Shown here in pieces: positions 41,891-48,814 of a DNA stretch of 48,814 nt. Origin of the DNA: Fidelibacterota bacterium UBA6531 (GTDB lineage: Bacteria; Fidelibacterota; Marinisomatia; Marinisomatales; TCS55). Every line of letters starts with the position of its first letter. The first letter of the stretch is position 1. The position numbers were made by a program, and so were the translations under genes. The notes beneath the pieces were generated by a model. The model saw only the letters and a program-made list of their open reading frames with translations, was not told the DNA's origin and did not search any database. The DNA lies in the NCBI GenBank assembly GCA_002436185.1, contig DJKX01000058.1:1-48814 (forward strand). Reading direction: 5' to 3'.

Positions 41891-42140
41891 ACTTCAGAAG
41901 TTCCGTTAGAAATAGTCCAAAAATCCTGTATAGAATTATCGTATACGGAATAGCAATCACAGATAATATAAGAGGGCTGGAGCGAAATTCCTGCGCATAG
42001 GGATTTTGGTTTGTTCTTTCTACAAGTTTCCTAAAACCGTTCATTGTTAAGTGAGCTAACCAAAAAGAGATTGAAAAAAATAATAAAATAATGACATGAT
42101 CAATAAAAGTTAAAGAATTCAACCAACGCCCGAACTTCAT
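41880..42140 (-). CDS. small membrane protein, 86 residues
   Basis: Two predicted membrane spans (about 13-29 FIDHVIILLFFSISFWL and 56-80 PLILSVIAIPYTIILYRIFG) joined by a polar loop. No family is recognised. It overlaps the ROK kinase gene by 4 bp, so it is probably co-translated with it, and its 3' end overlaps the convergent reductase by 11 bp. Confidence 0.65.
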   Translation of the reverse strand: MKFGRWLNSLTFIDHVIILLFFSISFWLAHLTMNGFRKLVERTNQNPYAQEFRSSPLILSVIAIPYTIILYRIFGLFLTELLKSTF

Positions 42141-43021
42141 TCTTTTTCTCCCAACAAAGCTGCACCAAATACACCTGCAGAATCACCAAGTTTGTTCCTT
42201 AAAATTGGAGTGATTACATGTGTGCTGAATGTTTCATTATAGACAGAATCTTTTCCTTCTGAATAAAGTAAATCAATCTTTGACAGACCACCACCGAGCA
42301 CGATGCAGTCAGGATCTAATATATCGATAATATGACTTAATGCACGTCCAAAGTTGAGGATAAAATTATTTTTCCATTCTGGGTGTTTTTTATAAAGCTT
42401 TTTTTCAATGATGTCAGTAACCATATGTGTTTGCCCGGTTAATTCTTCCCATTCTTTTTCAAGTGCAGACCCACTGATGTAAGACTCTGTGCAGCCTTTA
42501 TTTCCACAGTAACAATCGCGTCCATCGGGGTAAAGAACATGATGACCCCATTCACCGGCAATATGATTCGGGCCTCTGTGTATATTGCCATTAATGATAA
42601 TTCCACCTCCGACACCAGTACCCATAATAACACCAAAAACTACACCATAACCATTTGCTGCTCCTATCACTGCTTCAGCTAATGCAAAGCAGTTTGCATC
42701 ATTTTCCATGAAGACTGGGAGGTCAAAACTATTTTCTAAATCTTTCTGCAATGGTTCCCCGATAAGACATAATGTATTGCTGTTTTTCATAACTCCTTCT
42801 GATGGATCTACGGAACCGGGAGTGCAAATACCTATACGTTCTACTCCAGAAGATTTTTCCAACAACTCATGTCCCAGTATTGATATCCTGCTGATAATTG
42901 CCTTATATCCATCTTCCCGATGTGTTGGTACTCTTTTCCGATCGATTGTTTCATTATTTTGATCCAGTAGAATTCCTTCAATTTTGGTTCCGCCAAGATC
43001 AATACCTATCCTATGCATCAT
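42137..43021 (-). CDS. ROK family sugar kinase
   Basis: 294 residues. The phosphate-binding IGIDLGGTKIEG opens the protein, then FMENDANCFALAEAVIGA, MGTGVGGGIIINGNIHRG, and the ROK zinc motif CYCGNKGCTESYISG (CxCGxxGCxE). The second ATP motif is VLGGGLSKID. It probably phosphorylates glucose, N-acetylglucosamine or fructose; the choice cannot be made here. There is no helix-turn-helix domain, so it is an enzyme rather than a repressor. It overlaps the Nudix gene by 11 bp and the small membrane gene by 4 bp. Confidence 0.92.
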   Translation of the reverse strand: MMHRIGIDLGGTKIEGILLDQNNETIDRKRVPTHREDGYKAIISRISILGHELLEKSSGVERIGICTPGSVDPSEGVMKNSNTLCLIGEPLQKDLENSFDLPVFMENDANCFALAEAVIGAANGYGVVFGVIMGTGVGGGIIINGNIHRGPNHIAGEWGHHVLYPDGRDCYCGNKGCTESYISGSALEKEWEELTGQTHMVTDIIEKKLYKKHPEWKNNFILNFGRALSHIIDILDPDCIVLGGGLSKIDLLYSEGKDSVYNETFSTHVITPILRNKLGDSAGVFGAALLGEKE

Positions 43022-43643
43022 AAACCTCTTTTAAAACTGTTTTAAATTCTGATAATATCATTGCAGTAGCGCCCCAAACTTTATGTTTTGATAATAAAAA
43101 ATAAGGTATATCCATGTCATAACCACGAAGATTTCTTCTTTCCTCAAGTTCATTTTCATCATGTATAAGTTCATCAACATCAACTGAAAAAATATGTGCT
43201 ACTTCTTCAGGAGCGGGACATAGTTCAAATTTCTTATTTATAGCACCAACAAACGGATGAATGATAAAACCTGTAACAGGAACAAATAAAGGAGAAAGTG
43301 CGCCTAAAACATCTATATCATCCGAATTGATGCCAATTTCTTCGTGAGTTTCACGTGTAGCTGTAGAGGAAAGCTTTTCATTAATTTCTCTTGAACCGCC
43401 AGGTAAAGAAATTTGTCCCCGATGACGATCGACTGTTTCTGTTCGTTCAGTTAACATAAAATATATTTTGCCATTTTTTTCATAAAGAAGGATTAATACA
43501 GCTGATTGAATGGCATCTTCTTCAGTCGTGTTGAAATTAAAAATTTTATCTGTCTTAACGCGCATTTTCCACTGACTACCTTGACCGGGTAGATTGCTTT
43601 TTAATCTAAATTGCAGCTTTTGGGATAATTTATTTAATTCCAT
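43011..43643 (-). CDS. Nudix hydrolase, CoA pyrophosphatase-like (NudL/YeaB)
   Basis: 210 residues. The Nudix box GGSREINEKLSSTATRETHE, continuing EIGI, has the GX5EX7REUXEEXGU pattern. The preceding LLYEKNGKIYFMLTERT and DRHRGQISLPGG (the NuCoA-type signature LLTKRS...HxGQ.SFPGG) point to a CoA pyrophosphatase. The C-terminal FLLSKHKVWGATAMIL is also typical. It would clear CoA or its oxidised forms. It is first of three overlapping genes with the ROK kinase and the small membrane protein. Confidence 0.85.
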   Translation of the reverse strand: MELNKLSQKLQFRLKSNLPGQGSQWKMRVKTDKIFNFNTTEEDAIQSAVLILLYEKNGKIYFMLTERTETVDRHRGQISLPGGSREINEKLSSTATRETHEEIGINSDDIDVLGALSPLFVPVTGFIIHPFVGAINKKFELCPAPEEVAHIFSVDVDELIHDENELEERRNLRGYDMDIPYFLLSKHKVWGATAMILSEFKTVLKEVYDA

Positions 43644-43698
43644 AACAAGTAAAAGTTATCGTTTTTTTGAATAAACTACCTGATATTTACTGGAGTAT

Positions 43699-44358
43699 AT
43701 GAAAATAAAACACATCATTTGGGATTGGAACGGTACGTTGCTTAACGATCGGTGGTTGTGCGTTGAAGCAATGAATAAAGCGCTTCGTAAACGGAACTTA
43801 CCGGAAATGTCAGAAGAAAAGTATTTAGATATTTTTACATTCCCCGTGGAAGATTATTATATAAAACTAGGATTTGACTTCGAAAAGGAACCCTTCACCG
43901 TTTCGGGTACTGAATTTATCGAAAACTATAATTCAAAATTTCATGAACCTGCTCTTCAAGATGGTGTTGTAGACCTACTTGAATTTGTACAATCTAAAGG
44001 TTTGACACAATCAATCCTATCTGCCGGAAAACACGATTATGTTCAGGATTGGGTTGCCTTTCATGGTTTAGAAAAATATTTTATTAAAGTCCTGGGAATA
44101 AACAATCATTATGCCAGCGGGAAAACAGACATTGGTAAGGCATGGATCAACGAAATGCATTATGATCCTCATGAAGTATTGATGATAGGGGACACGCTCC
44201 ATGATTTGGATGTTGCCAATAATATGGGTGTGGAATGTATTTTAATTGCACAAGGACATACAAGTAAGTCCCGTCTACTAGAAACGGGTGCAACTATTTA
44301 TAGTGATTTATTTGAGTTTAAGAAAATGTATTTGCAGAATCTATTACCAGTCAACTGA
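43699..44358 (+). CDS. HAD superfamily hydrolase, phosphoglycolate phosphatase-like
   Basis: 219 residues. Motif I is IIWDWNGTLLND with nucleophile Asp9; the usual second acid is Asn11, a common variant in this subfamily. Motif II is SILSAGKHDYV, motif III lysine lies near HYASGKTDIG, and motif IV is VLMIGDTLHDLDVA. The helical cap (about 20-90) is of the C1 type. It probably removes phosphate from a small metabolite. The tail converges on the M14 peptidase with a 15-bp overlap. Confidence 0.85.
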   Translation: MKIKHIIWDWNGTLLNDRWLCVEAMNKALRKRNLPEMSEEKYLDIFTFPVEDYYIKLGFDFEKEPFTVSGTEFIENYNSKFHEPALQDGVVDLLEFVQSKGLTQSILSAGKHDYVQDWVAFHGLEKYFIKVLGINNHYASGKTDIGKAWINEMHYDPHEVLMIGDTLHDLDVANNMGVECILIAQGHTSKSRLLETGATIYSDLFEFKKMYLQNLLPVN

Positions 44359-47136
44359 AGCATTAGCACCTAATCCTGGGCCATAAAATATCGCATTAAG
44401 AAGTAAGCGTTCGGATCCTCTGAAATAACCTCTGAAATTTGGCTGTGTGGCAAAAAGAATTACTTGGCCATTACCCAATCGTTCCCGTGTAGCCCAAGAA
44501 CCTTTTGCGATTCGCTCTTTTGCTTCCGGCCATAATAATCCGCCGAGACGTAAATCTTCTTTTGAAGCAAATCGAGCAGGAGTTGCAGAAGGATTTTTTG
44601 TCATTAATACTGTAGAAGAATTAAACAGAACAGGAACCATGTCACCACAGCCAAAATTAAGCCAGTGTTCCTGATCCAGATTGACACGAAGAATTGTTCC
44701 TTGAGGACTCAATTTTCGTCCCAGCTCATCACGATCTTTTAATTCCTTAAAACCGGGTTTTTCCTGATCTCCTTCAGTTTTGTCATCAGTCGTAGTTTTT
44801 CCTTCCCACAATTCCAAACTATCCACCCTTATTTCTGCTGTTGACTGGTATTGTGTCAAGTTGTAATTATAACTATTTAATTCTTTAAGTATATTTCTTT
44901 TTTTACGAACGCTGCTTAAACCGGATGATGAATCAGCAAGGAAATTTGCAGCCCCTGCCAAGGCAATAAGAGTACCACCATCCTTGACCCAGTCTTTCAG
45001 TTTTTTAATGCCGCTTTTTCCTAATACCTGTTTATAAGATCCTCCCCAGGCAGAGGGTAAGACTAATACATTATATTTTCTTAAATCTGACCTGCCTACA
45101 CTCATGAAATTCAATAAGGTGGTTCTTCTTTTAATACGCGTATCGAGTAAATGCCAAACTGAACCAAAACTGTATGCACTTGTAGAGGGGCCGCCGATTA
45201 AAGCAATTCGTGATTCCTGGAGTAAATTGACTTCATTTCCTCCAAGATCAGGACCTTTTTCAGCTAATGCCGTTCCAATTCCTACAAAATTAATTTTACT
45301 CTCAACTGCTATAGATTTGAGTACATTTTTATCCAATTGAGGATTGGACTGTTTACGTATTAGTATACTTCCTGGGGGATAACTATTTCCCTCGATTTGA
45401 ACAGTTTTTTCAATGGCATACATCTGAATACTTTGATCCATCAAACGGGACATGGCAATATATATGCCGTCTTTTGTGCCGTCCAGGATAAAACCATAGT
45501 CAGCGTCTGGGTTCAATAATCGTCCGCTACTGGATAATTTTGTATAGGGACTCAAACCCTCACGGGGTAAAGAAGTTGTATAATAGCCTTCTATTCCAAA
45601 AGCTAATGGTAATGACCAGGCAGTGACATCATATAAAGTTGAACCTTCATTTTTCAATACTTTTTGGCGTTCTTTTTCCATGGATTCGGTGTCAAGGCGA
45701 ATATCGAATTGCAGAATATTTTGAATCAGCGCTTTCAATGGTTGATTCACTTTTATAACAAGAGCACCTCCCTCAATCACAATATTTTTTACTTTTTTAT
45801 TCTCATGTGATTTTGCTGATGAAAGGCGTAAATCCTTTGCCGTCACCTGGACTTCAATTGTTTGTCTCTGTAATGTTTCTACAAAAGCGTCCAAGCGATC
45901 CAAGTTGTTATGCAAGGGAAATACAAATGCTTCATTGGGGCTCGACTCAACGCTATTTTTGCGAATTTCATAATAATCATTCAGCAATTCTTCACGATTG
46001 GTTGCTACTGTAGACAAGTTAGCTATGGAACTTATAAACTGGTGGTGGACTGCTTCTCTAAAGGTTGTTTCCGAACCATCGGGTCTTTTCACAAGTTGAC
46101 CTGAAGTACGTGATTGTTCGTATAAAATGCCCACTACACCAGCATAAATACCCCAGGAACTTCCATAGCCGGGATAAATTTCTTCATTCCAATCGCGGGT
46201 ATAATAACTCCACCCATATTGATCAAAAGCGGTTGCCTGATCATCCGCGAAATTGGCCCACCATTTATGGATTACTTTATGGTAATAAGGATTGAACGGT
46301 TTACGGGGGGGATTGAATAAATAAGTATCGTATGCACCCATTTCATGTGAATCCACAAGGAATTGGGGTTTCCAATCCAAAATTGCCTGGACTTTTCCCC
46401 GAGTTTCTGGATGAACAGTTGCAAACCAGTCCCTGTTTAAATCAAATAGATAGTGATTGGTTCTCCCCCAGGGCCACATGCCGCTATGGTTCAAACTTTG
46501 CAGGTCGGAATTGGGAATAACCCCGCGCCATTGTTGATATTGTGATAAGATTCGTTCTCTGCCGTCAGGATTTTCAATCGGGTCAATACCTACGACTACA
46601 TTATCCCTGATAAATTGAGATTGTTTATCGGTTCCGGCAGCCAATTGGTAGGCAACTTGCAGAGCTGCATCAGCGCTGGATATTTCATCACCGTGGATCG
46701 CATAAGCCATCCAGGCAATGGCAGGAGAATTCTTGATGATAGTTTTTGGGTTGTCACTTTTAGTCAGTGTACGTGGGTCAGCCAGTTTACTGATGTTTTC
46801 TCGGATCTGGTCTATATTTTCATGATTGTCTTTACTTGTGACAATCAGATATAAAAGTTCCCGGCCTTCATAGGTTTTTCCATAACTGTACAAAGATACA
46901 TGCTCAACACTGGCATCCAGATATTCAAAGTAGGTTTTTGAATCCCAATGCCTAACAGGCCGGGCACCTAATTCAAAACCTAAGAATTCAGAAGGCGATT
47001 GGATACTGTTGTCATATGTGCCATTTGAGTAAAAAGGAATATCATAATCGCCCAACCCCGGTGAATCATGAGTTAGCATTGTCTGACTATTGAGTATTAA
47101 AGTAAACCCAATTAGTATGAGTGTCTGTTTTATCAT
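44344..47136 (-). CDS. secreted M14 family zinc carboxypeptidase
   Basis: A 930-residue protein with a signal peptide. The M14 domain (about 60-350) has HGDEIS (zinc His148, Glu151), DSHEMGAYD (third zinc ligand His264), the substrate block IENPDGRERIL with DLNRDW, and catalytic Glu340 in GILYEQSRTSG. The C-terminal 500 residues have a flavodoxin/ThuA-like segment with LKDWVKDGGTLIALAGAANF. This architecture is known from large marine-bacterial M14 proteins. It degrades peptides outside the cytosol. It is followed upstream by an outer-membrane gene on the same strand. Confidence 0.88.
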   Translation of the reverse strand: MIKQTLILIGFTLILNSQTMLTHDSPGLGDYDIPFYSNGTYDNSIQSPSEFLGFELGARPVRHWDSKTYFEYLDASVEHVSLYSYGKTYEGRELLYLIVTSKDNHENIDQIRENISKLADPRTLTKSDNPKTIIKNSPAIAWMAYAIHGDEISSADAALQVAYQLAAGTDKQSQFIRDNVVVGIDPIENPDGRERILSQYQQWRGVIPNSDLQSLNHSGMWPWGRTNHYLFDLNRDWFATVHPETRGKVQAILDWKPQFLVDSHEMGAYDTYLFNPPRKPFNPYYHKVIHKWWANFADDQATAFDQYGWSYYTRDWNEEIYPGYGSSWGIYAGVVGILYEQSRTSGQLVKRPDGSETTFREAVHHQFISSIANLSTVATNREELLNDYYEIRKNSVESSPNEAFVFPLHNNLDRLDAFVETLQRQTIEVQVTAKDLRLSSAKSHENKKVKNIVIEGGALVIKVNQPLKALIQNILQFDIRLDTESMEKERQKVLKNEGSTLYDVTAWSLPLAFGIEGYYTTSLPREGLSPYTKLSSSGRLLNPDADYGFILDGTKDGIYIAMSRLMDQSIQMYAIEKTVQIEGNSYPPGSILIRKQSNPQLDKNVLKSIAVESKINFVGIGTALAEKGPDLGGNEVNLLQESRIALIGGPSTSAYSFGSVWHLLDTRIKRRTTLLNFMSVGRSDLRKYNVLVLPSAWGGSYKQVLGKSGIKKLKDWVKDGGTLIALAGAANFLADSSSGLSSVRKKRNILKELNSYNYNLTQYQSTAEIRVDSLELWEGKTTTDDKTEGDQEKPGFKELKDRDELGRKLSPQGTILRVNLDQEHWLNFGCGDMVPVLFNSSTVLMTKNPSATPARFASKEDLRLGGLLWPEAKERIAKGSWATRERLGNGQVILFATQPNFRGYFRGSERLLLNAIFYGPGLGANASVDW

Positions 47137-47154
47137 TTTATCCCCAAGTTAAAG

Positions 47155-48039
47155 TTAGAATGAAAACGTCAGCCCGATGGAAACTGTATAGTCTTCCGGT
47201 TTATAAAAGATATCCGCTTTCATTATATCTTCATCGCTGTCTAACGTATAGACATAATCAGGATCAGTTCCATGAACATTTTGATATTCTTCTAAATTAT
47301 AATACCATCCATCATATCCATATTCGACGAGAGAGTCATCATATGCATATGTATAACTCTTTACCACATCATTTAATTCATACTTTGAATTGAATTCATA
47401 TTGGTAGCTAATATCTAATGTTAGTGCATCATGAAACGTTTGGAATGAAAAGACTAAAATATTTTTTAAAAGATACTTATTAGTATCATCAAATTGAGGT
47501 TTATAGAATATTTGCCAATCCATGAATAATCCTAATGATTCAAATTTACGTTTATATTTTGGTCTGAACGAATGGCGATATAGTAGAGTATGTGTCGAAT
47601 CACCTGTATATTGTTCCTGTTCGTAAAGTGCAGCATAACTTATAGAAAAATGAGGTCCAAATCGATATTTTCCCCCAGCTCCAATATTGGTTCTGCTGTC
47701 AAGAGCATATAAGGAATCAAATTTCCATTCAGCAAAAATAAAGGGAGAAAACGTTTGATTAGCAAATAGATCCACTTTTAAGATTGCGCTTCCATCATCT
47801 TCATAAGGATCGTTATCATAAGTTGATTTAGCTCTGTCAGCAGCGAAAAGAAATTCTGTGTCAGGTAAAGCTAAACTACCAAATTGTATATGACCATATT
47901 TGGATATAGAAAAAGAGCCTGTGTAATAATGATAATCTAAATTTCCTCGTCGTCCATAATATGATCCTGATAATTTCAGAGACATGGGTTCAGCTATAAT
48001 TAAAGAGATAAAACATGATGCTATTAGAAGTCGATTCAT
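47155..48039 (-). CDS. outer-membrane beta-barrel protein (DUF481-like)
   Basis: 294 residues: signal peptide (LLIASCFISLIIAEP), then alternating strands rich in Tyr, Phe, Asp and Ser. The C-terminus is a strand ending in aromatic Phe (SIGLTFSF), the BAM recognition signal. The layout (SFSISKYGHIQFGSL, IGAGGKYRFGPHFSISYAAL) resembles DUF481/YdiY proteins, though similarity is weak. A GAGGAA Shine-Dalgarno precedes the ATG, and a hairpin lies 24 bases upstream. It probably shares a transcript with the M14 peptidase 18 bp downstream. Confidence 0.7.
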   Translation of the reverse strand: MNRLLIASCFISLIIAEPMSLKLSGSYYGRRGNLDYHYYTGSFSISKYGHIQFGSLALPDTEFLFAADRAKSTYDNDPYEDDGSAILKVDLFANQTFSPFIFAEWKFDSLYALDSRTNIGAGGKYRFGPHFSISYAALYEQEQYTGDSTHTLLYRHSFRPKYKRKFESLGLFMDWQIFYKPQFDDTNKYLLKNILVFSFQTFHDALTLDISYQYEFNSKYELNDVVKSYTYAYDDSLVEYGYDGWYYNLEEYQNVHGTDPDYVYTLDSDEDIMKADIFYKPEDYTVSIGLTFSF

Positions 48040-48062
48040 CTATTCCTCATTATTTTGTTGAA

Positions 48063-48085
48063 AATACTCTCCTTTTGAGAGTATT
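48063..48085 (-). promoter_or_regulatory. leader hairpin of the outer-membrane protein gene
   Basis: On the minus strand AATACTCTC pairs perfectly with GAGAGTATT over the loop AAAAG. It ends 24 bases before the ATG at 48039. It may stabilise the mRNA or act as an operator; there is no T-run. Confidence 0.4.
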
Positions 48086-48102
48086 AATATAGAAATTATT
48101 GT

Positions 48103-48138
48103 AAAAAAAAACAGGGTAGAAGATCTACCCTGTTTTTT
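48103..48138. terminator. strong bidirectional intrinsic terminator
   Basis: AACAGGGTAGA pairs perfectly with TCTACCCTGTT around an AGA loop, flanked by A9 on one side and T6 on the other, so it terminates in both directions. On the minus strand it ends the low-complexity protein gene at 48168. Confidence 0.93.
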
Positions 48139-48167
48139 AAGCAATAATTAATCTATCTATTAATTAT

Positions 48168-48596
48168 TTAACGGCCACCGCCTCTATCTTCATTTTCTTT
48201 GCCTTTTTCTTCTTCTTCTCCACCACCTGAAGGTTTTTTATCTCCTTTACTTTCAGCTGAACCCACAGCCGAAGATGCAGCAGCGGCGGAAGATTTGGAG
48301 GAACCGCCCCGTGAAGAAGCAGCAGCTTTGCTGGAGTGACCTTCTGGTGCTGATTTTCCACCGAAAAGTTTGCCCCAAAAGGACTTTTTACCAGAAGATT
48401 TAACTTCATCACTACCAGCACCTTTTGTATCATCGGTGAGGCGACTAGATTTTTCACCTTTTGTTGATTTGGAACCTGTTGGTTTAACTTTTACAGTTTC
48501 ATCTTTTGGTTTGTCTATATTCCTATCTTGGGCGTAAACAATACCGACAGATGAGATCAAAAAAGTGACCATCAGTAATTTGACTAAGTGTTTCAT
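48168..48596 (-). CDS. low-complexity secreted protein (Ser/Lys/Gly/Ala-rich)
   Basis: 142 residues behind a strong AGGAGG Shine-Dalgarno. The signal peptide (LLMVTFLISSVGIVYAQ) ends at AQD. The mature protein is almost entirely Ser, Lys, Gly, Ala and Glu: a KPTGSKSTKGEKSS-type stretch, then KKSFWGKLFGGKSAPEG as the only hydrophobic motif, an SSKAAASSRGGSSKSSAAAA run, and a GGGEEEE and acidic/Arg-Gly tail. It has no recognisable fold. It is a monocistronic gene between its own terminator and that of kdsD. Confidence 0.75.
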   Translation of the reverse strand: MKHLVKLLMVTFLISSVGIVYAQDRNIDKPKDETVKVKPTGSKSTKGEKSSRLTDDTKGAGSDEVKSSGKKSFWGKLFGGKSAPEGHSSKAAASSRGGSSKSSAAAASSAVGSAESKGDKKPSGGGEEEEKGKENEDRGGGR

Positions 48597-48682
48597 TCGA
48601 AACCTCCTTTTTAAGATTATCTTACCAGAACCTGAAAGGTTATTAGGTTATCAGTTGTTGGATAATAAACTTGTATTTTATT

Positions 48683-48708
48683 AAAAACAATACTCTTTTT
48701 TAAAGAGT
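48683..48708 (-). terminator. probable terminator of kdsD
   Basis: Minus strand, 19 bases after the kdsD stop: ACTCTTT pairs with AAAGAGT over AAA, followed by ATTG and five T. Confidence 0.5.
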
Positions 48709-48726
48709 TGATTTAGATCACATTAA

Positions 48727-48814
48727 CTATAGAATACCCGTTTTAAGAATATCGTGAATATGGACAATTCCATCAGGAGCTGATTTCTTGTTATCCTCAA
48801 AAACAAATAAACTG
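48727..48814 (-). CDS. kdsD: arabinose-5-phosphate isomerase KdsD/KpsF, C-terminal end (5'-partial)
   Basis: Only the last 28 codons are in the window. They read LFVFEDNKKSAPDGIVHIHD then ILKTGIL and a stop (TAG at 48729-48727). This is the second CBS domain end of KdsD/KpsF/GutQ sugar-phosphate isomerases, which finish VGIVHIHDLLRAG. KdsD makes arabinose 5-phosphate for Kdo, the inner-core sugar of LPS, which agrees with the lptD gene in this window. The sugar isomerase domain lies beyond the right edge. Confidence 0.8.
   Translation of the reverse strand, partial: SLFVFEDNKKSAPDGIVHIHDILKTGIL

Overview
The window reads as chromosomal housekeeping DNA of an AT-rich, Gram-negative bacterium. 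An LptD-like outer-membrane LPS assembly protein, the C-terminal end of a KdsD-type arabinose-5-phosphate isomerase (Kdo pathway), several exported or lipid-anchored proteins and two predicted outer-membrane beta proteins support a two-membrane envelope. The tmRNA tag ending (ADYGYMAAA), the nucleotide-transporter/HEAT/cNMP fusion and the general gene style fit the Fibrobacteres-Chlorobi-Bacteroidetes superphylum. My best guess is a marine Marinimicrobia (SAR406)-like lineage. That placement is inference from gene style, not from a marker-gene comparison. I see no prophage, insertion sequence, CRISPR array or classical defence island.

Layout. 1-3.3 kb: a gamma-glutamyl-GABA hydrolase fragment, a Sad/YneI-type semialdehyde dehydrogenase and a lysine 6-dehydrogenase-like protein, together suggesting amine or lysine catabolism. 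3.4-6.0 kb: the preQ0/preQ1 (queuosine) operon queC-E-D-F, flanked by tRNA-Lys(UUU) and tRNA-Lys(CUU); queC appears to start at ACG. 6.0-6.7 kb: a non-coding stretch with a terminator-like hairpin, then the tmRNA gene ssrA. 6.7-12.0 kb (minus strand): argS, rsfS, a LytR_C protein, a small exported protein, then mnmA with its sulfur donor, a cysteine desulfurase. 12.0-15.0 kb: a metallophosphoesterase divergent from a PfkB kinase and a TPR lipoprotein that ends at a clear intrinsic terminator. 15.0-19.3 kb: a MoxR/DUF58 pair, rlmN and an M20 amidohydrolase. 19.3-31.4 kb: a long minus-strand run, rarA remnant-lptD-zinc ribbon/DUF2007-like-hisS-topA-ccmH-like-glyS-ggt-GNAT, with many short gaps or overlaps. 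31.5-35.5 kb: FKBP lipoprotein, tRNA-Thr(CGU), YidD fusion with OPT transporter, and a 5'-nucleotidase-like lipoprotein with a small membrane protein. 35.5-48.8 kb: nucleotide transporter/HEAT/cNMP giant, PhoH, alpha/beta hydrolase, DECR1-like reductase, ROK-Nudix-membrane protein operon, HAD phosphatase, M14 peptidase, outer-membrane protein, a low-complexity secreted protein and the end of kdsD.

How the genes work together. Translation and tRNA modification dominate: four tRNA or tmRNA genes, ArgS, GlyS, HisS, MnmA with its desulfurase, QueCDEF, RlmN and RsfS. Envelope building is the second theme: LptD, KdsD, YidD, FKBP and lipoproteins.

The most unusual points are four. A rarA gene has been reduced to its two ends by an apparently in-frame internal deletion at the head of the lptD operon. 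The queC gene has a textbook Shine-Dalgarno but ACG where ATG belongs, directly behind a tRNA gene. A GNAT gene has no canonical start at its homologous N-terminus. A UshA-like phosphoesterase has substitutions at several metal-ligand positions.
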